DNA of 12,604 bases. It comes from Candidatus Aminicenantes bacterium UBA4085 (GTDB lineage Bacteria > Acidobacteriota > Aminicenantia > Aminicenantales > UBA4085). Location of the stretch: positions 3,586 through 16,189 of the forward strand of contig DFYJ01000155.1 in assembly GCA_002383325.1 (NCBI GenBank). The letters run 5' to 3'. A program made the translations under genes and the position numbers. Positions 6,578 to 12,604 of this stretch are shown here, in pieces. Numbering within the stretch: position 1 is the first letter of the stretch; every line of letters begins with the position of its first letter. The notes under the pieces were generated by a model, which ran no database searches, was not told where the DNA came from, and saw only the letters and a program-made list of their open reading frames with translations.

Positions 6578-7624
6578 GTGGCCGACATCCGCGATCTGAC
6601 GCTCGAAGAGCTCAAGGCGGAGCTGCAGGCGATGGGGGAGCCCGTCTATCGGGCCGGACAGGCCTTCGCCTGGATCTACCGCAAGGGCGCCACCCGGTTC
6701 GGCCAGTTCAGCGACTTCCCACGGGAGCTGCGGGAGCGGATGGAGGAGCACTTCGCCTTCGGCTCCATGGATCCCGTCGATATCCTGGAATCGCCGGACG
6801 GGACCAGAAAGACGCTCTTCCGCTTGGATGACGGCGAGTTCGTCGAGACCGTGCTCATCCCTTCGGGGGAGCGGCGCACGATCTGCGCTTCGACCCAAGT
6901 CGGCTGCAAGTATGGATGCGCCTTTTGCGCCAGCGGTTTGGGCGGGTTCAAGCGCGACCTCCGGCCGGGCGAGATCGTCGGCCAGGTCCTGTCACTGCGG
7001 GACGATTTCGAGGCGGCCCCGACCAATCTCGTCTTCATGGGCATGGGCGAGCCGCTCGACAACCTGGACGGCCTGGTCAAGGCCATCCGCATCCTGAACG
7101 CGCCGGAAGGCATGGGCCTGGCGGCACGGCGGATGACCGTCTCGACGAGCGGGATCGTGCCGGGCATCGACCGACTGGCCGATCTGGGCTTGCAGGTCAA
7201 CCTGTCGATCTCGTTGCATGCGGCCGACGACGAAAAGCGCGGCCGGCTGATGCCGGTCAATCGGAAATACCCGCTGGCCGAGGTTCTGTCGGCCTGCCGC
7301 CGCTACCTGACGGCCGGCGGCCGCATGATCACCTTCGAGTACGTCCTGATTCGCGGCTTCAACGACACGGGCGAGGACGCGGTCCGGCTGGCCCGGATCG
7401 CGCGCCGGCTGAGGGCCAAGGTCAATCTGATCCCGTTCAGCCCCGTGCGGGGCCTTCCGTTCGCGGCTCCCGACGGGGCGACGTGTCGGAGCTTTCTGGG
7501 GCGCCTGCGCGAGGCGGGCGTGGCCGCCACCTTGCGCCAGTCCAAGGGAGGCGATATCCAGGCCGCCTGCGGCCAACTGGCCGGGAAGAAGGGGTCAGGT
7601 CTTAAGATTCAAGTTATCTCTTAG
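6578..7624 (+). CDS. rlmN: Dual-specificity rRNA/tRNA adenine-C2 methyltransferase RlmN
   Basis: A radical-SAM enzyme that makes 2-methyladenosine at 23S rRNA A2503 and tRNA A37 (known for the family), tuning the peptide exit tunnel and decoding. It has 348 residues. An N-terminal helical domain (ltleELkaelqamGEPvyRAgQ) is followed by the radical-SAM barrel with CKYGCAFC (Cys110, Cys114, Cys117 as cluster ligands). Cys103 matches the conserved Cys seven residues earlier. GMGEPLDN is at 155-162, and Cys331 in QAACGQLAG is the methyl-carrying cysteine. The QAACGQL ending and the rest of the layout fit RlmN rather than Cfr. About the last ten residues (GSGLKIQVIS region) and the TAG stop are encoded by repeat element copy 2, not by family sequence. 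It is probably cotranscribed with the upstream symporter. Confidence 0.95.
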   Translation: MADIRDLTLEELKAELQAMGEPVYRAGQAFAWIYRKGATRFGQFSDFPRELRERMEEHFAFGSMDPVDILESPDGTRKTLFRLDDGEFVETVLIPSGERRTICASTQVGCKYGCAFCASGLGGFKRDLRPGEIVGQVLSLRDDFEAAPTNLVFMGMGEPLDNLDGLVKAIRILNAPEGMGLAARRMTVSTSGIVPGIDRLADLGLQVNLSISLHAADDEKRGRLMPVNRKYPLAEVLSACRRYLTAGGRMITFEYVLIRGFNDTGEDAVRLARIARRLRAKVNLIPFSPVRGLPFAAPDGATCRSFLGRLREAGVAATLRQSKGGDIQAACGQLAGKKGSGLKIQVIS

Positions 7625-7692
7625 TTTGAACAAATAATTGTCCGTTAAAACAAAAACGGCACGAGATAACTTGAATCTTAAGACCTGACCCC
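7591..7692. repeat. Inverted-repeat element copy 2 (REP/REPIN- or MITE-like, 102 bp)
   Basis: Perfect 30-bp inverted repeats at 7591-7620 and 7663-7692 flank a 42-bp AT-rich core that itself contains a 5-bp hairpin, CCGTT/AACGG. The outer 23 bp are identical to copy 1. The inner arm (TTATCTC on the left, GAGATAA on the right) differs from copy 1 yet is perfectly paired. No target duplication is seen. The left arm is read as the C-terminal codons of rlmN, and the rlmN stop lies just past it. The last base on the right (7692) is the third base, on the minus strand, of the TAG stop of the opposing RNA methyltransferase. The AT-rich core contrasts sharply with the GC-rich neighbours. Confidence 0.9.
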
Positions 7693-9002
7693 TATCGTTT
7701 TCCTTTGAGGATGGCTAGGGTTTCGATGTGGGGGGTGTGGGGGAAAAAATCGAAGCCTTGCAGAGAATCGATTTTGTAGGCGTCCGACAGGCGGGTCAAG
7801 TCCCTGGCCAGCGTGGACGGATTGCATGACAGGTAGATGAGAAGGGGAACGGGCCGGCCGGTCAGCCCCTCGGTGATGACCGTGTCCAGCCCCTTGCGCG
7901 GCGGATCGACGATGACCGCGTCGACGCGCCGGTCCAGCACCCAGTCCATCCATTCCTCGGCCGTCCCGTCGCAGATGGTCACTCCCGCCGCCCCGGCCTT
8001 GGCGATGTTGGCCTGGAGCAGGGCGACCGACTCCGGCTCCGATTCGACCGCGTAGAGGGTCTCGATCGGGGGCCGGAGGGCCAGCCCGAAGGCCCCGACG
8101 CCGCAGTAGAGATCGGCCAGCGTCCGCACCCCGGCCGCCTCCAGCGCCGCCCTCATCGAGGCCAGGACGGCGGGCACGATGGAGGCATTGACCTGGAAGA
8201 ACGAGCCGGGGCCGATGCGCACGGCGGCTTCCCCGAAGATCTCATCAAGGTGCCTAAACCCCCATAGAACGCGCTCTTCGACCGCTCCACCACGCGCCGC
8301 CCAATGGATGATGCCGTCGATTCGCCCGTCGCCGATCAAAGCCTCCAGCAGGGGATTGGCGTCTCGAGGCCGGGGCGCCTTCTTCCCGTGCAGGACGACG
8401 AGCATCGTGCCCGTCGCTCCCGAAGTCCGGATCTCGATCTCTTCCAGGCTGCCGCGCAGCGGCGCAGCCGCCGCCAGGGCCTTATCCGCGATCTCCCTCA
8501 TGGACGCCGGCAGCAGCCAACAACCGCCCCCCGGCAAGAGCCGGTCGCGGCTTCCGGGCACGTTGTATCCCGGTCCCGCCCCCGACGCCGTCCAGAGGAC
8601 TCGGAAGCGGACCTTGTTGCGGTACTCCCAGATCCTCGGCGAAGGCTCGATCCCTATCGATCCTGCCTCGACTCCCGTCAGCCCGCCCAGCATCTCCCGC
8701 AGCTGCCCGGCCTTGATAGCCAGCTGGTGCGGGTAGGCGGCTATCTGATAGGGGGAGCAAGCCTGGTAATGAGCGCAGCGCGGCTCGACCCGCTCGTGGC
8801 TGCGGGACCGGACTCCGAGGGTCCGGGCCTCGATCAGGCCGGGCTTGTCCTTGAGCCTCTCGATCTCGACGATCTCCCCCGGGAGACCTTCGTCCGTGAA
8901 GCAGGCCTTGCCGTCCAGCGTGCCCAGGCTCCGCCCCGGGTAAACGACCTTGCGGATCTCCAGCAGCTCGGGAGCTGCGCCGCTGGAAGCTGGTTCGCCC
9001 AC
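7692..9002 (-). CDS. TrmA/RlmD-family 23S rRNA or tRNA (uracil-C5)-methyltransferase
   Basis: A SAM-dependent enzyme forming 5-methyluridine in RNA; the family includes RlmD, RlmC, RlmCD and TrmA, and the exact target site is not decided here. It has 436 residues, similar to RlmD (RumA). The N-terminal part resembles a TRAM/OB domain. Then come FFQVN (Gln270), SAM motif DLYCGVGAFGL (297-307), DPPRKGLD (367-373), the nucleophile in LSCNPST (Cys393) and the general base in HIETLAIL (Glu427), so catalysis looks intact. The iron-sulfur site is odd: Cys76, Cys82 and Cys161 are present, but the expected third Cys of Cx5CxxC is Tyr85. The GTG start at 9002 lies 4 nt past the stop of the Gfo/Idh gene with no clear Shine-Dalgarno, suggesting translational coupling as last gene of the operon. 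Its stop codon abuts repeat copy 2. Confidence 0.87.
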   Translation of the reverse strand: MGEPASSGAAPELLEIRKVVYPGRSLGTLDGKACFTDEGLPGEIVEIERLKDKPGLIEARTLGVRSRSHERVEPRCAHYQACSPYQIAAYPHQLAIKAGQLREMLGGLTGVEAGSIGIEPSPRIWEYRNKVRFRVLWTASGAGPGYNVPGSRDRLLPGGGCWLLPASMREIADKALAAAAPLRGSLEEIEIRTSGATGTMLVVLHGKKAPRPRDANPLLEALIGDGRIDGIIHWAARGGAVEERVLWGFRHLDEIFGEAAVRIGPGSFFQVNASIVPAVLASMRAALEAAGVRTLADLYCGVGAFGLALRPPIETLYAVESEPESVALLQANIAKAGAAGVTICDGTAEEWMDWVLDRRVDAVIVDPPRKGLDTVITEGLTGRPVPLLIYLSCNPSTLARDLTRLSDAYKIDSLQGFDFFPHTPHIETLAILKGKR

Positions 9003-9006
9003 GGAT

Positions 9007-10212
9007 TCACTCGGACGATTCGAAATCCGTCAGGTCGACCGTCCGTCCTTGACGGGCCCAGTCATACCGGCCCATCTCAGACGGAAGCTTGCCCGCCTCG
9101 AAGCCCCCTTCCAAGGCCTCGTCCAGGCCGTCGATCCAAACCCGGGTTGTGCTTCCGCAAGGCTCGACGCGCTTCAGGCCCTCGGGGAAGTCCGCGATAC
9201 CGTCCGATCCGGTCTGCATTCCATTGATCGCCAGCGTCTGGGCGGAAGCGGCCCCCGCGCAGCAGACCGGGATGGTCCCTTCCGCAACCGCCGCGATCGC
9301 GTCCCAGAGCTTCTTCATCGGTGTCTTGTCCGGGTCCCCGTATTCGCGGATTCCGCCGCCGGCCGCCTCGCCCCGCAGGCCTCCGCCCCGGCAATCGGCC
9401 GCCAGAACGCCCTTCTCGAACTCCATACGCAGCCGCGGCCCTCGGTCGAGCCGGGCGGCGTGGGAGAACCAGAACATCACCGGCGTCCCGTCCTCGAGGT
9501 CCAGGCAGGCGGCGGCCGTGTCGTGATTTTCAATCGGATTGGCCCGGTAAAGCTCGGCCCGGATTCGGACCGGAACGGCCGCGGCCCGTACCTCCCGGCC
9601 CAGCAGGTAGAGCATGTTGTGCAGGTCGTGGGCGAAGGCGTTGTTGGCCGGACCGTCCAGGACCCAGGCCCCTCCCTCCAGGCGGATGCGGCCGGCCCAT
9701 CCGTTGCGCCCGTAGTAGGCCCGATCCCGCGGCCAGGTGTAAAGGCAGCGGGCCCGCACCGGGCGCCCATAGACGCCGGCCAGGATGTCCGCCTTGGCCG
9801 ACTGCACGGCTTCGGAGAACGACCATTGATAGGCAATGGCCGCCCAACGCCCGGTCCGGCGCTCCGCCTCGGCCATGGCCCGGGCCTCGCGGATGGCCCC
9901 GGCCGCCGGCTTTTCGCACAGGACGAAGCTGCCGCCCTCGAGAGCCAGGATGGTCTGTTGGGCATGGAACTGGTGGGGCGAAGAGATGACCGCCAGGTCG
10001 GCCTTCCGCCCGGACCTGTAGAACTCCTCCAGCCGAGCGAAGACGGGCCGCCCGCTCTGCGTCAGCTCCCCCAGCCGGCGGCATCTTTGGGGCTCCGGAT
10101 CGACCAGGCCCTCGAGGCGGAACCGCCCCTCCGTCTCATGCTTCAGAAGCTCCTCGACATAAACCTCGCCCATGCCTCCGATCCCGGCCAGCACGAGTGT
10201 CACCGGCTTCAT
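9007..10212 (-). CDS. Gfo/Idh/MocA family NAD(P)-dependent oxidoreductase
   Basis: A cytoplasmic dehydrogenase of 401 residues, probably acting on a sugar or sugar derivative. The Rossmann motif GIGGMG lies at 10-15. The family signature EKP at 100-102 (LCEKPAAG) carries the conserved Lys101, and SSPHQFHAQQTILAL precedes it, a usual Gfo/Idh block. The C-terminal sheet domain starts near 125, with HDLHN (His195, Asp196, His198) as the likely substrate-binding histidine region. I chose the ATG at 10212, 16 codons inside the longest open frame, because the Rossmann strand MKPVTLVLAG begins there and it overlaps the TGA of the upstream mannosidase as ATGA, a typical coupling arrangement. Next to a GH38 mannosidase it could oxidise or epimerise a released mannose-type sugar; that is inference. 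Confidence 0.88.
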   Translation of the reverse strand: MKPVTLVLAGIGGMGEVYVEELLKHETEGRFRLEGLVDPEPQRCRRLGELTQSGRPVFARLEEFYRSGRKADLAVISSPHQFHAQQTILALEGGSFVLCEKPAAGAIREARAMAEAERRTGRWAAIAYQWSFSEAVQSAKADILAGVYGRPVRARCLYTWPRDRAYYGRNGWAGRIRLEGGAWVLDGPANNAFAHDLHNMLYLLGREVRAAAVPVRIRAELYRANPIENHDTAAACLDLEDGTPVMFWFSHAARLDRGPRLRMEFEKGVLAADCRGGGLRGEAAGGGIREYGDPDKTPMKKLWDAIAAVAEGTIPVCCAGAASAQTLAINGMQTGSDGIADFPEGLKRVEPCGSTTRVWIDGLDEALEGGFEAGKLPSEMGRYDWARQGRTVDLTDFESSE

Positions 10213-12604
10213 GGCACTTGCTTCGCTTTTCCCCCGATCGGATCCTCCAGCAGGTCGCATTCGGTGAAGAACCGGCTCCGCGGGTCGAACAGCAGAGTCT
10301 TGATCTCGAACGGCTTCAGGACCAGCCGACGGCGGGCTCCGGCGAAGGGGAGCCGCAGGGTCGTCGTCCTCTTCGTTCCGGTCGGCTCGAAAAGCCGGAT
10401 AACGAGCCGGCCGCCCTTCTCCGACGGCTTGAGGGCCGTGATCAGCACGGCTTCGTCGTCAAGGATGGCGAACGTCCTCGAGCGGCGGCCCGGCCCCGGC
10501 GGGAACCAGGACAGGGCATAGGGCGCTTCGTTGCGGACCAGGGCTTTGCGGTCGATCTCCCGCATCAGCCGATCGGCCGGCCCGGCCTCCAGCCAGAAGC
10601 GGAAGACGCGCTCGCCCTGGTCGATACGGGGGATGAAGCGGTCCTGATGGAGCAGGGGCGATCCCGGCGCCGGATCAGCCGCATGGGCCGGCGAGCGCAG
10701 CAAACTCAACCTCATCTCTCCGTCGGCGAAGTCCGAACCGTAGGTGGCCTCATTGACGCAAGTCAGAGCCAGGCGGCGCCGGGCGGACACGACGGCGGTC
10801 CACTTCTGGGCGACCGCCTCGTCGCCGTTCCCGGGCAGGCGGTCCCGCCCGTAGGCGACTTGACCCCAATAGGCGCCGTCCCTCAGGGTCGTCGGCAGAC
10901 GGAGCTTGAGCAGGCGGTCCTTTTCGTTCCACAGGACTCGGACCTCGACCTCGACTTCGGTCCCGGCCTTGGGCAGCTTGAGGCGGAGGATGACCCGAGA
11001 GGATCCGTAGGCCAGGATGGATTCGATGACCGTCCGGACGGCGCCGTCCTCGATGACCCGGACGGGGGCCAGGCGCCGGGCTTCGACCCCGGCCGTTGCG
11101 GCGCAGATCCCGGGTGAGGCGGCCCGGAAGCGGCCGACCATCTTCCGGAAGCGCACGACCCGCATGCCCCAGGGATCGGCGTCGTCGGCCATTACGATCG
11201 GCTCCAGCGCGCCGGGCCGCAGGATGTCGACGCCCCGGACCCGGAAATGCCGCAACAGGCCTGTCCGCTCGTCCACGGCCGCGTCCAGGACGCGGGTCTT
11301 AAAGCGGAAAGCCCCTCCGCGGGCAACGAACTTCGGCTTGGGCCGGGCCCCGGCTTTGACCAGCCGGACGTCGAACCGGGTCAGACCGGACGGCGCGAGA
11401 TCGGCCGGGAAGACGATCCGCTTGCGCCATTCCAGACGCAGGTTGGAGGCCTCTTTCTCGGCCTGGCAGGGGACGGGCTTGCCGTCCCTCTTCAGCACGG
11501 GCCGCATCCACCCGTCGCCGTAGTTGGGCTCGTGAGCTTGGAATTCGTATGCGACCAAGGTCCGCAGGCGATAGGGGTGCGGATTGTAGACGAAGACCGG
11601 GATCTCGCCGTCGGCCGCCCGGGCTTCCCCGCCTGTCAGGGCGAAGAAGGCTCCGGCCCTAACCCGGGAGACGATCTCCAGGCCGTGCCCCAGGAGCCTC
11701 AGCGATCCCTCCTCGGCCTCCGGCACGGACGACCCGGGCAGAATGTCGTGGAACTCGGCGAAGGCCAGGTCGCGCTGGGCCTCGGCCATCTCGCGGCGGG
11801 GGTAGCGCATCAGGCCCTGGAACGAAGCGGCCGAAGCCATCTTCTCGGCCGCGAAGAATTCGTTCTCCAGCCTCCGGTGAGCCTGCTTGACCCGGGCCAT
11901 GGTGGTGTAGCAGCCGACTGCCCAGGGGTTGATGCCCGCGGCATGGCGGGGCAGGCTCTTTCTCCGGCCCTCCATCTCCGCGAAATAGGCATCGGCCGTA
12001 GAATGGAGGATCTCGATCTCTCCGGCCCGCTCCCGCTTCAGCGCCTCGATGGCCTCCAGGTCGCGGGCCGAGGCGCCGCCGCCGTGGTCCCCGATGCCCC
12101 ATAACAGCAGGCTCGACGGCCGGCCGGCCCGGGCGGCAATGCTTTTCTCGATCTTCTCCCTCGCCCCGCCGCCCTTGGAGTTGTAGTGGTTCTCGACTCG
12201 GCAAGCCAGGACCTCGGAGCCGTCGTGGCCGACCCAGACGAAGTCCTCGCCGGGCAAGACGGCGAAGCCCCGGTCGGGGCGGCAGAACAGGTAGGCCCGG
12301 GTGCCGCTGCGGGCCAGGATCTGGACCAGCCCCCGGGTGTGGCCGAAGGGATCCAGGTTGGCGGCCACCGGGACCTTCACTCCGAAGCGCTCGCGGAAGT
12401 AGAGCTTGCCCAGCAGGGCTTGCCGGACGAAGGACTCGCCGCTGGGGAGATTGCAGTCCGGCTGCAGGAACCAGCCCCCCAGAATCGACCAGCGGCCGGC
12501 CCGGACAAGGCGCCGGATGCGGGCGAAGAGGGCCGGCTCGTGCTCCTCGACCCATTGGTAGAGAAGAGCTTCGTTGTGGCAGAAGACGAAGCCGGGGCGG
12601 CTCT
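10209..12604 (-). CDS. GH38-family alpha-mannosidase, 5' partial
   Basis: A glycoside hydrolase of family 38 that should remove alpha-linked mannose from glycans or mannosides, retaining and zinc-dependent. The frame is open to the window edge. Residues upstream of the GTG at 12380 (WVEEHEPALFARIRRLV, GGWFLQPDCNLPSGE) are classic GH38 sequence, so that GTG is not the start and the N-terminus, including the first HxD zinc ligands, lies outside. Counting from the first full codon at 12602, about 797 residues are visible. NLDPFGH holds the nucleophile and zinc ligand Asp84, and FHDILPGSS (His285) fits the zinc-binding His of the family. After that come the helical middle domain and the long beta-rich C-terminal domains (from ~330). 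It is the first visible gene of the leftward operon and overlaps the Gfo/Idh start by 4 nt. No signal peptide can be judged. Confidence 0.9.
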   Translation of the reverse strand, partial: SRPGFVFCHNEALLYQWVEEHEPALFARIRRLVRAGRWSILGGWFLQPDCNLPSGESFVRQALLGKLYFRERFGVKVPVAANLDPFGHTRGLVQILARSGTRAYLFCRPDRGFAVLPGEDFVWVGHDGSEVLACRVENHYNSKGGGAREKIEKSIAARAGRPSSLLLWGIGDHGGGASARDLEAIEALKRERAGEIEILHSTADAYFAEMEGRRKSLPRHAAGINPWAVGCYTTMARVKQAHRRLENEFFAAEKMASAASFQGLMRYPRREMAEAQRDLAFAEFHDILPGSSVPEAEEGSLRLLGHGLEIVSRVRAGAFFALTGGEARAADGEIPVFVYNPHPYRLRTLVAYEFQAHEPNYGDGWMRPVLKRDGKPVPCQAEKEASNLRLEWRKRIVFPADLAPSGLTRFDVRLVKAGARPKPKFVARGGAFRFKTRVLDAAVDERTGLLRHFRVRGVDILRPGALEPIVMADDADPWGMRVVRFRKMVGRFRAASPGICAATAGVEARRLAPVRVIEDGAVRTVIESILAYGSSRVILRLKLPKAGTEVEVEVRVLWNEKDRLLKLRLPTTLRDGAYWGQVAYGRDRLPGNGDEAVAQKWTAVVSARRRLALTCVNEATYGSDFADGEMRLSLLRSPAHAADPAPGSPLLHQDRFIPRIDQGERVFRFWLEAGPADRLMREIDRKALVRNEAPYALSWFPPGPGRRSRTFAILDDEAVLITALKPSEKGGRLVIRLFEPTGTKRTTTLRLPFAGARRRLVLKPFEIKTLLFDPRSRFFTECDLLEDPIGGKAKQVP

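Noticed and set aside
5545..6615. Minus-strand open frame of 356 codons within the symporter gene
   Set aside because: It is antisense to transmembrane coding sequence and its product is Asp/Gly/His-rich with no motif.
10213..10260. Upstream in-frame start at 10260 for the Gfo/Idh gene
   Set aside because: It would add 16 residues before the Rossmann strand and lie deep in the mannosidase gene; the ATGA overlap at 10209-10212 is the better start.
8950..10521. Plus-strand open frame of 523 codons across the Gfo/Idh gene
   Set aside because: It opposes three clearly recognisable minus-strand genes and has the Pro/Arg/Gly-rich make-up of a shadow frame.

Overview
The window is about 12.6 kb of high-GC (roughly 60-65 % by eye), densely coded bacterial chromosome. 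It holds seven protein genes, two of them cut by the window edges, plus two copies of a short inverted-repeat element. The gene set fits an anaerobic, scavenging heterotroph of the Acidobacteriota / Candidatus Aminicenantes type: a large S9 peptidase, a corrinoid protein, an SSS symporter with enlarged loops, a GH38 glycosidase with a Gfo/Idh dehydrogenase, and GTG starts. That placement is inference from style and gene content; no marker gene here fixes it.

Layout: (1) 2-2641 (+) is the C-terminal ~880 residues of an S9 (prolyl oligopeptidase-like) serine peptidase. (2) 2738-3355 (+) is a stand-alone MtaC/MtbC-like corrinoid protein. (3) 3355-3479 is repeat element copy 1, filling the gap between convergent genes. 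(4) 3484-4398 (-) is an EamA/DMT drug/metabolite permease. (5) 4399-4455 is a short divergent promoter region with a near-consensus sigma70-type promoter. Its predicted start site falls on the A of the next ATG, suggesting a leaderless mRNA. (6) 4456-6561 (+) is a sodium:solute symporter, followed after 16 nt by (7) rlmN at 6578-7624. (8) 7591-7692 is repeat element copy 2, again between convergent genes; it overlaps the rlmN 3' end and touches the stop codon of the opposing gene. (9) 7692-12604 (-) is a tightly coupled operon read leftwards: GH38 alpha-mannosidase (5' end outside the window), Gfo/Idh/MocA oxidoreductase (ATGA overlap), and a TrmA/RlmD-family RNA uracil-C5 methyltransferase (4 nt gap).

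The most unusual material is the repeat pair. Both copies share a 23-bp terminus beginning GGGGTCAGGTCTTAAG. Each has perfect inverted arms (26 and 30 bp) that go beyond the shared part and differ between copies while staying self-complementary. Each carries an unrelated core (73 and 42 bp), and each sits exactly at gene ends, supplying or touching stop codons. This resembles REP/REPIN or MITE-type elements mobilised in trans. Other points worth a look are a TrmA-family enzyme with one iron-sulfur cysteine replaced by Tyr, the promoter/ATG geometry of the symporter, an orphan corrinoid protein, and a Lys/Glu/Ala/Pro-rich insertion in the peptidase propeller. No tRNA, rRNA, CRISPR array, transposase or phage gene was seen.
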